A stretch of DNA of 64,000 nucleotides from Hormoscilla sp. GUM202 (lineage in GTDB: Bacteria > Cyanobacteriota > Cyanobacteriia > Cyanobacteriales > Desertifilaceae). The notes below the pieces were generated by a model. The model ran no database searches. It was not told the origin of the DNA and worked only from the letters and a program-made list of their open reading frames with translations. Shown piece by piece: positions 15,939-25,176 of the stretch. Both the position numbers and the translations under genes were made by a program. The stretch is from assembly GCA_005518205.2 (NCBI GenBank), contig RFFC02000002.1, forward strand, positions 228,970 through 292,969. The letters run 5' to 3'. How positions within the stretch are numbered: the stretch's first letter is position 1; the number at the start of each line of letters is the position of its first letter.

Positions 15939-17888
15939 ATGAACCAGGGAGAAATGATGACATTCCATAACCCGCCAACAGAGCAACAAGGTATTTATCG
16001 TTACGATCCGACCAGCATCAAAACAGGGGGACCGGCGCGGATATTTTCCCAGGTGGGAGAAGATGGAATCCTGCGTTATATTGTGGAAAAGATGCGGGAA
16101 AATTTGGTAGATAAAGGTCATGTTTCAGAACCTTTAAGGCAGATGCTCGCAGGAATAGAGGAAATAGGTAAGAGTATAAAACAGGGGTGGGGGAAAGTAA
16201 CGACATTACTGGCAGATTGGGAATTCATCAATTCCGGGTGGCTGAACTTTGACCTGCCTCCGGGAGAGCAGTACAATACTAGCTATGCTGTAGGGCGTCG
16301 GGCCATAGTAGAAATAATGGTAGCTGCTAGAGATGCAGGTAGTGAGGCGGCATCCACGGCGGCGAAAGCGGGATGCTCTCAAAGGGAACAGTCCGATCGC
16401 CAACGTCAGGGGTTTTTCCAGGAAATCGAAGATAAAGGAAAACAGCGAGCGCGAGTGAGTTTAATTTATGAAAGGGAGGGGAGTTTGACCGATCGGGCCT
16501 TTGCCAATCAGCGCCTCGCAGGAGCAAATCCGATGATGCTGCGCCGGGTGTTAAAATCAGATGGAACTCTGCTCCAGAGTTGGTCTAACGGTCTCTATCC
16601 CCTGGCAACAGGAGCACGGATCGATCTATTGGAGGAGGCGGCAAGCGATCGCCTATTTATGGTCGAATACCCGCTATTAGAAAATCTCACGGCCACTGAG
16701 TTGCAGGGGGGTCGATACGTAGGCAGTCCCAAAGCTTTGTTCTACCGCTCCCAGAGCGGACTGGAACCAGTTTTAATCCAGTTAGAATCAGGAGGAAAAC
16801 TGTTGACACCTGGGGGGGCAGCAGATGACTGGATGCGAGCTAAACTATATGTCCAGGTAGCAGATATCACTCACCAAGAACTGAGCGAGCATCTCTGCTA
16901 CACCCATCTGATTATGGAAGCATTTGCGATCGCTACTCCCCGACAACTGCCAGACAATCATCCCCTCTATCGGCTACTGCATCCTCACTTCCAGTTCCTG
17001 TTAGCAATTAATGGCCGCGTGGAGCCAGTTCTCTTGGGGGAAGACGCCGCTATTGGGAAGCTGATGGCTCAGACGAGAGATACTTCTGTGGATATCATCA
17101 ACCGTGCCTACCGCAAACGACCCTTTGAAGACTATTCTTTGCCTAATGATATTAAACGGCGGGGCATAGAACCAGAATTTTTACCCCAATTTCCCTATCG
17201 GGATGATGCCCAATTGCTCTGGGAGGCGATCGCCCGCTATGCTACAGCTTACCTGCAACGCTACTACCCCTCCGACCAGGCAGTGCAGCAAGACCCTTAC
17301 CTGCAAGCTTGGGCGGCAGAACTAGGCGCACCCCTAGATTCTCGACCCCTAACTGAATTTGCCCAAGCACCCTCTTGGATCCCCTCCGAACTAGCTGCCG
17401 AAGTAGGACTATCGATCGAATCACTGCCACACCATCCCCGGGTGCCCAATTTTCCCGAGAAAATCACCAGGTTAAAGGAATTAATTGATATTGCCACTCA
17501 GATTATCTTTACCTCTGGTCCCCAGCACGCTGCCGTCAATTTCAGTCAGTTTGACTACATGGGTTATGTCCCGAATATGCCATTAGCTGCCTACGCCAGA
17601 CCTGATGTAGCGGCATCTCTGGACCAAATGCTGCCCCCGCCAGATAATGATTTAGATCAGACGAGATTAACTTTTATTCTCAGCGAAATTCGCTGGGGTC
17701 GCTTGGGGAGTTCCGATCTCATCAACTTTGTCGATGGGGGCGATCTGAAAATCCTGGCCCAGTTTCAGGCCGATCTCCAGGAAATTGAAAGCCAAATTCA
17801 AACTCGCAATCAGCAACGTCGCGAAGAAACTGGTCTCGACTATCCCTATCTGCTTCCTTCCCAGATCCCTAACAGCATTAATATCTGA
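15939..17888 (+). CDS. Lipoxygenase (arachidonate/linoleate-type, short bacterial form)
   Basis: 649 residues. All iron ligands of the family are visible: H318 and H323 in HLCYTHLIMEAF, H530 and N534 in GPQHAAVNFSQF, and the C-terminal isoleucine I649 (NSINI). AKLYVQVADITHQE and HPLYRLLHPH are also conserved. The enzyme should dioxygenate polyunsaturated fatty acids to hydroperoxides, the first step of oxylipin synthesis. No PLAT domain is evident. The region about 131-160 contains a low-complexity insertion rich in Ala, Gln and Arg. The ATGs at 15,954 and 15,957 lie just behind an AGGGAG and are alternative starts. It lies 39 bases behind the GT39 gene. Confidence 0.92.
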   Translation: MNQGEMMTFHNPPTEQQGIYRYDPTSIKTGGPARIFSQVGEDGILRYIVEKMRENLVDKGHVSEPLRQMLAGIEEIGKSIKQGWGKVTTLLADWEFINSGWLNFDLPPGEQYNTSYAVGRRAIVEIMVAARDAGSEAASTAAKAGCSQREQSDRQRQGFFQEIEDKGKQRARVSLIYEREGSLTDRAFANQRLAGANPMMLRRVLKSDGTLLQSWSNGLYPLATGARIDLLEEAASDRLFMVEYPLLENLTATELQGGRYVGSPKALFYRSQSGLEPVLIQLESGGKLLTPGGAADDWMRAKLYVQVADITHQELSEHLCYTHLIMEAFAIATPRQLPDNHPLYRLLHPHFQFLLAINGRVEPVLLGEDAAIGKLMAQTRDTSVDIINRAYRKRPFEDYSLPNDIKRRGIEPEFLPQFPYRDDAQLLWEAIARYATAYLQRYYPSDQAVQQDPYLQAWAAELGAPLDSRPLTEFAQAPSWIPSELAAEVGLSIESLPHHPRVPNFPEKITRLKELIDIATQIIFTSGPQHAAVNFSQFDYMGYVPNMPLAAYARPDVAASLDQMLPPPDNDLDQTRLTFILSEIRWGRLGSSDLINFVDGGDLKILAQFQADLQEIESQIQTRNQQRREETGLDYPYLLPSQIPNSINI

Positions 17889-17897
17889 TCGTTTGCC

Positions 17898-18000
17898 GTT
17901 CGTAGTAAGCACTTTAGTGCTTCTGGGTTCGTAGTAAGCACTTTAGTGCTTCTGGGGTTCGTAGTAAGCACTAAAGTGCTTACCAGGCGCGATTGGCGCC
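17898..18000. repeat. GTAGTAAGCAC hairpin repeat, three copies
   Basis: Three copies spaced 30 bases read GTAGTAAGCACTTTAGTGCT (third: CACTAAAGTG). They follow the lipoxygenase stop by about 10 bases and could serve as its transcript end. The same 30-bp unit forms a seven-copy array at 43,698. Confidence 0.85.
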
Positions 18001-18003
18001 TAG

Positions 18004-18040
18004 GGCGTCGGTCCATTAATAATACTTGACAAATTCAAAA
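18004..18040. repeat. Solo terminal inverted repeat of the IS1182-type element
   Basis: GGCGTCGGTCCATTAATAAT then ACTTGACAAATTC closely matches the ends of the element at 23,329-25,069 and is directly preceded by CTAG (18,000-18,003), as both ends of that element are. No transposase or partner end is nearby, so this is a relic of an earlier insertion. Confidence 0.65.
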
Positions 18041-18467
18041 GGCTGTGTATCAACGGAAGATCAACATCTTCTCCCCTCCCCCCTCTCCCTCTCCCTCCCT
18101 CTCCCCTGATGACAAAGCGCCAAAATTTGTTCTACAGCGACCAAGCTCTAGGGGTGTTTCTGACAAAATTTTTTTTATGGCTGTTTTTTGCTCGGCACCG
18201 GCGATCGCCTGACCCCGGACTTCCAGCTCTCCGAGTATGTGATACATTTACAAATCGGTCCATACACCTTCCTCTTTCATACAAATATGTCTGGGTCAAA
18301 CTACATATTTTTGCAGATTTCAGAATGATATAACTAATATATATGGGTATATGAATGTGGGACTCATCTTAATATTATCTCCGTTGTCTCCGTTATTTAC
18401 GTCATCTCCGTCAAAAATGAAATAGGTTGGGTAAGGGGCCTCTACTCTACTCCAGCCTAGTTGGCTT
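18041..18467. other. Intergenic region, no gene
   Basis: Contains a pyrimidine-rich run (about 18,070-18,105) and AT-rich sequence with triplet-like CGTTGTCTCCGTTAT repeats near 18,380. Nothing coding is supported. Confidence 0.4.
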
Positions 18468-18806
18468 GAAGCCCAAAGATTTGTAAAAAGCATGGGCCCG
18501 ATCGCGCCTCTGTACTGGCACCGGTTCATGGGGCGATCGGAGCCCGGCCTTTTATCCCGAAACTTCTTGTGAACTCGCACCTGAATTGTGAAACGCTTCT
18601 TCTCTCCTAAGCTGTCGCGCATTTAAATTGCATGGCTCCAAAGGCTGAAACCATTGCTATCAATGACTTTCCCCATTTTGAATGAGAGAATTTTGAATTT
18701 AGCAATTGCTTAGTCCACCAGCAGACAATCTCGGCGCGAAACGCCTGGGAAGCAATCTTCGAGCTTACTAGGAAGGATTAGGTTTGTGGTAATTCTAGGC
18801 TAAAAC
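18468..18806. repeat. Segmental repeat blocks A and B, copy 1
   Basis: Block A (18,468-18,605) starts CCCAAAGATTTGTAAAAAGC and contains TACTGGCACCGGTTCATGG; block B (18,712-18,806) starts GTCCACCAGCAGACAATCTC. Both recur at 19,372-19,605 and 21,107-21,342 almost unchanged, and part of A again at about 22,290 and 23,032. In all three full copies block B is followed by the 3' end of a Sel1-repeat gene. No coding function is supported. Confidence 0.85.
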
Positions 18807-18841
18807 TCCAGCATGGGCCCGAGGGGACTTCTGTTAAGCTA

Positions 18842-19198
18842 TTACAAAACTAGATTTGCTCTTTCAACAAGCCAGTACCTAGCAAGTTCTTCGTCTTGAG
18901 GTAAACCAAGTAATCCTTCTTTATAAGCGTTACCTAAAATTTCTTGAGATGGTCTGTAATCTTGTGCTGCTTTTCGATACCATTTAACAGCTTCCGCGTC
19001 ATTCTTGGGTACCCCTTGACCCTTTGCGTAGATTTCACCCAGTCGATAACAAGCCCAGGGAAAATTCTGAACTGCTGCCGCTTTATACCACGTAATAGCC
19101 TCCGCAGATGTTTTGTTGTTTTTAGAAAAAATGTCCCCTAAAGCTGACTGGGCAAAAGGAATATTTTTCTGAGCCGAGACCATCAGCCATTTGATTGC
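18842..19198 (-). pseudogene. Duplicated 3' fragment of the Sel1-repeat gene
   Basis: The frame encodes MVSAQKNIPFAQSALGDIFS and on to YWLVERANLVL, identical to the last 113 residues of the Sel1-repeat protein at 21,417-22,031. Homology extends slightly upstream to about 19,198 (IKWL) and then ends abruptly. There is no proper start, so this is a partial duplication of the gene end. Confidence 0.85.
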
Positions 19199-19257
19199 TC
19201 CCCCGCTACTGATGCGCTAAGGCGCAACCGTATCCACGTGGCTCCTACTGCCGCAGC

Positions 19258-19371
19258 ACGAGAGCGCAACAGTATACTGTGGCTCTTTCTGCCGCAAGCA
19301 CGAGAGCGCAACAGTATACTGTGGCTCTTTCTGCCGCAAGCACGAGAGCGCAACAGTATACTGTGGCTGTC
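19258..19371. repeat. 42-bp repeat, three copies
   Basis: Three units of the form GAGAGCGCAACAGTATACTG then TGGCTCTTTCTGCCGCAAGCAC. They belong to the same family as the large array at 22,376-23,032; a single unit is at 21,060-21,105. Confidence 0.85.
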
Positions 19372-19735
19372 AGCCCAAAGATTTGTAAAAAGCATGGGCC
19401 CGATCGCGCCTCTGTACTGGCACCGGTTCATGGGGCGATCGGGGCCCGGCCTTTTATCCCGAAACATCTTGTGAACTCGCACCTGAATTGTGAAACGCTT
19501 CTTCTCACCTAGTCCACCAGCAGACAATCTCGGCGCGAAACGCCTGGGAAGCAATCTTCGAGCTTACTAGGAAGGATTAGGTTTGTGGTAATTCTAGGCT
19601 AAAACTCCAGCATGGGCCCGAGGGGACTTCTGTTAAGCTATTACAAAACTAGATTTGCTCTTTCAACAAGCCAGTACCGGGAAAGTTCTTCGTCTTGAGG
19701 TAAACCAAGTAATCCTTTTTTATAAGCGTAACTCC
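19372..19735. repeat. Segmental repeat blocks A and B, copy 2, with a 97-bp gene end
   Basis: Blocks A and B as in the first copy, then about 97 bases of the Sel1-gene 3' end (19,638-19,735), with small differences (for example TTTTTTATAAGC), after which homology stops. Confidence 0.8.
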
Positions 19736-19757
19736 GAACTCCATTGGAAGGCTCCTA

Positions 19758-19943
19758 TTATGCTTCCCAGATTGGGAAAATTTCCCCTCGCAGATAAGCA
19801 TCAAAGTGCTTTTGGTAGTGATAAACATGTAGTGATGTGATGGCTAGTCTGTCCCAATAGGTGTGGGGATGTGGCATTTTCAATTTTTCGGCTGGGACGT
19901 CAATGCCTGAAATATCGTTATTTGACTTGCCGTTGGATGCCAC
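19758..19943 (-). pseudogene. Possible gene fragment behind DUF1838
   Basis: A 61-codon frame overlapping the end of the DUF1838 gene encodes GIDVPAEKLKMPHPHTYWDR then ITSLHVYHYQKHFDAYLRGE. It looks like genuine protein sequence, but it has no own RBS and no family I recognise. It may be the C-terminus of a lost gene. Confidence 0.3.
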
Positions 19944-20760
19944 TATTGCGATCTCCGTCTGAGCTTTCTTGTGCTAACATCACTACTTGTGACCCACTAC
20001 CGTGCTTTTTAAAATAATTCCAAGAAGTCATATGTTCTATCTCTGATTGGCTCTGGGGGGCATTTTTATACAGAGGCACGCGGGTATTAATTTCCTCCTG
20101 GAGCAATGGGGGCAGATCGCTAAAGCTAGGGACTTTACGGCCCCAAGCACTATAGACCAGATAGCCCGGGCGATCGCCCATTTTCATCCAAGGCACCCAA
20201 GGTCCAATCCTGTTCCAACCTAGGAGGGTTTTAGAAACAGAAGTTATTTCTGGATTTTGCCACTCTGCTGTGGGAACCGTTAGTTTAAACAGCTCGGTGG
20301 CTTGATAAATAGGCTGCGGGCTGTAGGGAGAAAATCTGCGATCGTCTGCTAAAGGGTTGGGGTAATAAGAAAACAAATCGAAAACAAACACCGTAGTCTC
20401 CCCCTCGACTATGGCTGAAAAGGGGCCTTTAAAATTTCCTTGCACTCCATTGTTCGCCACATGAACCACAGGCAGCATCTCCTCCGTCCAGGGGTTTTTC
20501 CACTTTCGCAGAACCTCCCCCGTCTTCGGATCTAGATAGAAGGTCAGCTCTCTAGAAGCAAAATCCCAACCGCCTTCTGGGTTAGCAATACATCGAGCGG
20601 CGTTCATACCCAAGATTTGGAACAAATGCTGTTTCCGCTCTCCCGGCTCTACAGAATACACCGAACCCACCCAGGTCATAAAGGATTGTGAGTCATCGGT
20701 GCTGGCCCGCACCTTTACCCAGTCTCTAGCTTCAAGCTGTTCTTTGCTAAAATCAACCAT
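19918..20760 (-). CDS. DUF1838 family protein
   Basis: 280 residues. The family pattern is visible: WVGSVYSVEPGERKQHLFQI then GMNAARCI (residues about 30-58), RELTFYLDPKTGEVLRKWKN, and a C-terminal MTSWNYFKKHG. DUF1838 proteins occur in bacteria and some plants or algae; their function is unknown, and they are often near fatty-acid or steroid-like metabolism genes. No signal peptide is seen. The gene is isolated among repeats but appears intact, with a normal start at 20,760. Confidence 0.8.
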   Translation of the reverse strand: MVDFSKEQLEARDWVKVRASTDDSQSFMTWVGSVYSVEPGERKQHLFQILGMNAARCIANPEGGWDFASRELTFYLDPKTGEVLRKWKNPWTEEMLPVVHVANNGVQGNFKGPFSAIVEGETTVFVFDLFSYYPNPLADDRRFSPYSPQPIYQATELFKLTVPTAEWQNPEITSVSKTLLGWNRIGPWVPWMKMGDRPGYLVYSAWGRKVPSFSDLPPLLQEEINTRVPLYKNAPQSQSEIEHMTSWNYFKKHGSGSQVVMLAQESSDGDRNSGIQRQVK

Positions 20761-21106
20761 CTAGCTTTGCCTCTCTTATCTTAGATGTATTAGATGTAAT
20801 ATATACCCTGAAAATCCCCTTCACCCCCCAATACTTCGTAGGTTTTGCAATAAATTCCTCGGGAAGGGAGTGGGGAGGGGGGAGGGGGGAGTGGGGAGAG
20901 AGAAGAGGAGAGGGGAGAGGGAGACACTCCGACGCATCCGGTCGTCTTCTCCAATCCCCGCGTCCGGTGCGTCCGGTGCGTCCGGTGCGTCTTCCCCCCT
21001 CGCTCCGGACAAGTTGTTAACCGAGAAGTATTGCTTCACCCCCCACCCCCTCACCCCGTGGCTCTTTCTGCCGCAAGCACGAGAGCGCAACAGTATACAC
21101 GTGGCT
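20761..21106. other. Intergenic low-complexity region
   Basis: A purine-rich run of G and A (about 20,870-20,930) could form a triplex or G-quadruplex. It is followed by 3.5 copies of the 9-mer GCGTCCGGT (about 20,960-20,992) and one unit of the 42-bp repeat (21,060-21,105). No gene is supported. Confidence 0.5.
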
Positions 21107-21342
21107 GTCAGCCCAAAGATTTGTAAAAAGCATGGGCCCGATCGCGCCTCTGTACTGGCACCGGTTCATGGAGCGATCGGGGCCCGGCCTTTTATCCCGA
21201 AACTTCTTGTGAACTCTCACCTGAATTGTGAAACGCTTCTTCTCACCTAGTCCACCAGCAGACAATCTCGGCGCGAAACGCCTGGGAAGCAATCTTCGAG
21301 CTTACTAGGAAGGATTAGGTTTGTGGTAATTCTAGGCTAAAA
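21107..21342. repeat. Segmental repeat blocks A and B, copy 3
   Basis: Third copy of the blocks described at 18,468-18,806, in the same order and orientation, preceding the complete Sel1-repeat gene. This is likely the source copy, because only here is the adjoining gene intact. Confidence 0.8.
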
Positions 21343-21416
21343 AACCAGCCTAGTTGGCTGTCAGCCCAAAGATTCGTAAAAAGCATGAAGCAGTATCCAG
21401 AAGCTCTGTTGCGCTA

Positions 21417-22031
21417 TTACAATACTAGATTTGCTCTTTCAACAAGCCAGTATCTAGCAAGTTCTTCGTCTTGAGGTAAACCAAGTAATCCTTCTTTATA
21501 AGCGTTACCTAAAATTTCTTGAGATGGTCTGTAATCTTGTGCTGCTTTTCGATACCATTTAACAGCTTCCGCGTCATTCTTGGGTACCCCTTGACCCTTT
21601 GCGTAGATTTCACCCAGTCGATAACAAGCCCAGGGAAAATTCTGAACTGCTGCCGCTTTATACCACGTAATAGCCTCCGCAGATGTTTTGTTGTTTTTAG
21701 AAAAAATGTCCCCTAAAGCTGACTGGGCAAAAGGAATATTTTTCTGGGCCGAGACCATCAGCCATTTGATTGCTTCTTCCCTATTGCCGCTTGCAGACAG
21801 AAGTACTCCGAGATTGTTCTGAGCAATTGGATGACCGCTTTCCGCTGGTAATCTATACCATTTTATGGCTTGATTAAAATCACTTTCAATACCCTTTCCT
21901 GTCAAATACATACCTGCAATTATTTCCTGTGCTTCAAGGTTTCCTGCTTCTGCTAAGGGCATGAAAATTTCAAAGGCTTCATTATATTTTTCAGCCTCAA
22001 ATGCTGCTAACCCTTGTTCAATACTAGACAT
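21417..22031 (-). CDS. Sel1-like/TPR repeat protein
   Basis: 204 residues from the ATG at 22,031. Five to six Sel1 repeats of about 36 residues can be read: YNEAFEIFMPLAEAGNLEAQ, GMYLTGKGIESDFNQAIKWY, SALGDIFSKNNKTSAEAITW, YRLGEIYAKGQGVPKNDAEA and a last one ending YWLVERANL. Sel1 arrays form helical solenoids for protein-protein contacts, often in regulation or secretion. No signal peptide. Parts of its 3' end have been copied twice to the left (18,842-19,198 and 19,638-19,735). Confidence 0.85.
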   Translation of the reverse strand: MSSIEQGLAAFEAEKYNEAFEIFMPLAEAGNLEAQEIIAGMYLTGKGIESDFNQAIKWYRLPAESGHPIAQNNLGVLLSASGNREEAIKWLMVSAQKNIPFAQSALGDIFSKNNKTSAEAITWYKAAAVQNFPWACYRLGEIYAKGQGVPKNDAEAVKWYRKAAQDYRPSQEILGNAYKEGLLGLPQDEELARYWLVERANLVL

Positions 22032-22375
22032 AGTTATGTTTGCCTCACATCTACAAAATTTCAATGATTTGAACCTGGAGGATAATCATCAGGTTGTGGC
22101 ACCCAGTCAAACCACTTGGGACAATTATGGTCGCTTATCCAATGTCCGCATCGTTATCATATTCTATTGTGGCAAGATTTACGCCCTAGATCGTAAATGA
22201 GGTGAGTAAATTTTTTGCAGTCATGCTTGGTCAGATCTCAGGTAACTCAGGTTTCTGGTAATTCTATGCTAAAATTCCAGTCTAGTTGGCTGTCAACCCA
22301 AAGATTGGTAAAATGCATGGGCCCGATCGCTTGATGTACTGGCACCGGTTCATGGGGCGATCGCCTCATACACGT

Positions 22376-23032
22376 GGCTCCAACTGCCCCAGGCACGAGA
22401 GCGCAACAGTAGAGAGTGGCTATTTCTGCCCCAGACACGAGAGCGCAACAGTAGAGAGTGGCTATTTCTGCCCCAGACACGAGAGCGCAACAGTCGGGTG
22501 CGGTCAAAACCAGTTGATAAAGAAACGTTCGGAGAACCCTTGCGTGGAGGCCAGAAACCGGGTAACTTAATTAAATATTGCTTTGTTACACCATATATTG
22601 TCGCAGAAACCCGGTTTCTTATATCGGTCTGACCGATCAACGGGTTTTGACCACACCCCGCAACAGTAGATAGTGGCTATTTCTGCCCCAGGCATGAGAG
22701 CGCAACAGTAGACCCGTGGCTATTTCTGCCCCAGGCATTAGAGCGCAACAGTAGACTGTGGCTATTTCTGCCCTCCTACTGCCCCAGGCACGAGAGCGCA
22801 ACAGTAGACCCGTGGCTAAAACTACCGCAGGCATTAGAGCGCAACAGTATCCTCTGGCTATTTCCGCCCCAGGCATGAGAGCGCAACAGTAGAGAGTGGC
22901 TAAAATTACCGCAGGCACGAGAGCGCAACAGTAGACCCGTGGCTAAAACTACCGCAGGCATGAGAGCGCAACAGTAGACCCGTGGCTATTTCTGCCCCAG
23001 GCATGAGAGCGCAACAGTATCCACGTGGCTGT
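22376..23032. repeat. 42-bp minisatellite, about twelve copies
   Basis: Units follow the scheme GAGAGCGCAACAGTA, then a variable 4-6 bp (GAGAG, GACCCG, TCCTC, GACTG), then TGGCTA and TTTCTGCCCCAGGCA or AAACTACCGCAGGCA. The array is interrupted by a 165-bp element at 22,495-22,659. Long frames on the minus strand (..CCALMPGAEIA..) are by-products of the 14-codon period. The variable part is too short for CRISPR spacers. Confidence 0.92.
22495..22659. mobile_element. 165-bp MITE-like element with 8-bp target duplication
   Basis: The ends CGGGTGCGGTCAAAACC and GGTTTTGACCACACCCC are inverted repeats (about 21 of 24 positions) and the element is flanked on both sides by GCAACAGT, the host repeat's own sequence. 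The interior has GAAACCGGGT..AAACCCGGTTTC. No coding capacity. A related copy in reverse orientation is at 56,866-57,000. Confidence 0.75.
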
Positions 23033-23131
23033 CAGCCCAAAGATTGGTAAAATGCATGGGCCCGATCGCGCCTCTGTACTGGCACCGGTTCATGGGGCGA
23101 TCGGGGCCCGACTGCCGAAACTTCTTCAGGA

Positions 23132-23328
23132 CTATCCGGGGCGATTTTTAAACTCCTCTAGAAGGTTAAAAAATTCCGTTATGGCATCTCTTTCATCATA
23201 AGAGTGAAATAAGATAATCATCGCCCAGGAACGATTGGCTTTAATCTCAAATTTATTTTGCAACCATGGGGTAAATTCTTCAAATTCTTTCTCCTGCTTA
23301 CTAATGGGAAATTTTAGGGAACTTCTAG
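23132..23328 (-). pseudogene. 3' fragment of a gene interrupted by the IS element
   Basis: The frame encodes LKFPISKQEKEFEEFTPWLQ then FEIKANRSWAMIILFHSYDE and ends NRPG. It looks like the C-terminal part of a real protein of unknown family, but its upstream part reads into the left end of the insertion element at 23,329. I could not find a clear continuation on the other side of the element. Confidence 0.5.
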
Positions 23329-25069
23329 AGCGTCGGTCCAGTAGAGGGGGTTGACAAAAAAACGAAAATGTGTATATACTAGAAAAACATGTAAATATGT
23401 AAACAGGAGTAGACATATGCGTCCAGTCCCCTGGAATCCCCCAATTGAACTTTCATCTGAGGAGCGGCAAGTGGCCAAACGGATACGAAAAGCTAAACTA
23501 TTCCTACTTTTAAGAGAGATTCGTCATGAATTATTTGACGATCAGTTTCAAATTGAACTAGCAGATGCCATATTCAAAGACAGCTCAGTGGGAAAGTGTC
23601 CAGTGCCACCAGCTCAACTAGCATTGGCTATTATTTTACAGGCTTACACCGGTGTTTCAGATGATGAACTAATAGAAGCCTTGATCATGGACAGACGGTG
23701 GCAATTAACGTTAGACTGTCTAGATTGTGAGCAAGCACCCGAGGGCATTGGCACCCTTGTGAGGTTTCGTGCGGCCTTAATTGCCTGCGAAGGAGATCGT
23801 CGTGAGCGTAGAACGCACAGTAGAAATAGCCGCAAAAAAAGGGGGATTTAGTTCTCATGCTCTCAAAGGAGCACTCGATTCAAGTCCATTGTGGGGAGCC
23901 GCAAAAGTTGAAGATACCTATAATCTTTTGGGTCACGCTTTGCGGAAAGCGTTACAAATAATCGCGGTTGAAAAACAACAAGAGTTAGAGGCGATAGCCT
24001 CACAATCAGGAGCTTCTTTTCTGGCGGGGCCAAGTCTTAAAGCATCTTTAGATTTGGATTGGGATGATCCACAAGCGAGAACAGCAAGCGAGAACGACGA
24101 TTCTTAAAACCCTGAATCAAGTTGAGTTATGGGTTGAACAAGAAGTTGATTTACCGGACCCAACTATTAAAAAAGCAAAAAAAAATCTGGACACAGCGAG
24201 ACAAATTGAAGCACAAGATGTGGAACTCAAAGAAAATGGCGACCCCAAACTCCGTAAGGGGGTGGCGAAAAACAGACGCATTGCTATAGAAGATGAAGAA
24301 ATGCGTCATGGACGAAAAAGTAGTAAGAAACGTATGAAAAGTTATAAACGTCACATATTGAAGGACTTAGAATCCGGCTTAGTGCGAGCAGTTGGGATAA
24401 CGCCAGCGAATGTTCCAGAAGCTAGTGTAACCCCCGCGATAGCCTCAGATTTAGAAGCCCAACAAGTGACTTTAGAAGAATTACATATAGATCGAGGATA
24501 TCTTAATAGTCATCTTGTTAAAGAACGCGACAAAAATTTAACAATAATTTGCAAAGCTTGGCGGGTACGCAATGGGGATAAATTTGATAAAACTGCTTTT
24601 GTTCTCGACTGGGAAAAACAATTAATTCGCTGTCCTAATGGAGTATCGGTACCTTTTGATGAAGGAAAAACGGTTCAGTTTCCTCGTGACAAGTGTGAAA
24701 TTTGTCCCTTACGTGCTAAATGTACCACTAACTCTAAAGGTCGTACTGTTTCTATTCATCCGGATGAGTCTCTCTTGCAAGAATTACGTGAACGCCAAAC
24801 AACACCGTCAGGTCGGGCCAAGCTGCGAGAGCGAGTAACGGTCGAACATAGTCACCGCGAGCATCGGTCAGTGGCAAGGCGATCGCGCGCGTTATATTGG
24901 GATTCGTAAGAACCTTTTTGATCTACGGCGTATGGCTGTCGTACATAACCTTCATGTTTTGGCAAGGATGCTAACAACAACTCAAGAAAAAACAGCATAA
25001 ATTTTGCTCCTTGGTTGCCAGATAGCATATTTACATTGATTTGTCAAATACTTCTACTGGACCGATGCT
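23329..25069 (+). mobile_element. IS1182-family insertion sequence, 1741 bp
   Basis: The left end AGCGTCGGTCCAGTAGA and the right end, read inverted, AGCATCGGTCCAGTAGA are terminal inverted repeats. CTAG flanks both (23,325-23,328 and 25,070-25,073), consistent with a 4-bp palindromic target duplication. It carries one transposase gene, which is frameshifted. A -10/-35-like TTGACA..TATACT lies inside the left end (about 23,353-23,380). Confidence 0.85.
23417..25000 (+). pseudogene. IS1182-type transposase with three frameshifts
   Basis: Homology starts at the ATG at 23,417 (MRPVPWNPPIELSSEERQ) with the N-terminal DUF772-like domain. It shifts frame near 23,790 into VERTVEIAAKKGGFSSHALK and the first catalytic aspartate region GALDSSPLWG. 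It shifts again near 24,075 into LKTLNQVELWVEQEVDLPDP, LHIDRGYL and the cysteine-rich CEICPLRAKCT. A third shift near 24,870 leads to GDRARYIGIRKNLFDLRRMA and the TAA at 24,998-25,000. The gene should be inactive. Confidence 0.85.
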
Positions 25070-25091
25070 CTAGAGAGGGGAGAATATCTCC

Positions 25092-25176
25092 GGGCGAATT
25101 GTCAATTGCTCTTTGTTCATGGCGAATTGTCAATTGCTCTTTGTTTATGGCGAATTGTCAATTGCTCTTTGTTTAT
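25092..25176. repeat. 28-bp tandem repeat, three copies
   Basis: GGCGAATTGTCAATTGCTCT then TTGTTTAT is repeated three times just right of the IS element. Each unit has the small palindrome AATTGTCAATT. Confidence 0.85.

Noticed and set aside
22070..22155. Minus-strand peptide CGHWISDHNCPKWFDWVPQP upstream of the Sel1 gene
   Set aside because: It looks protein-like and has Cys/His residues, but stops lie directly upstream, no start codon exists, and it is under 30 residues.
22376..23032. CRISPR array
   Set aside because: Units are 42 bp in direct tandem with only 4-6 variable bases, no spacers of 30 bp or more, and no cas genes nearby.
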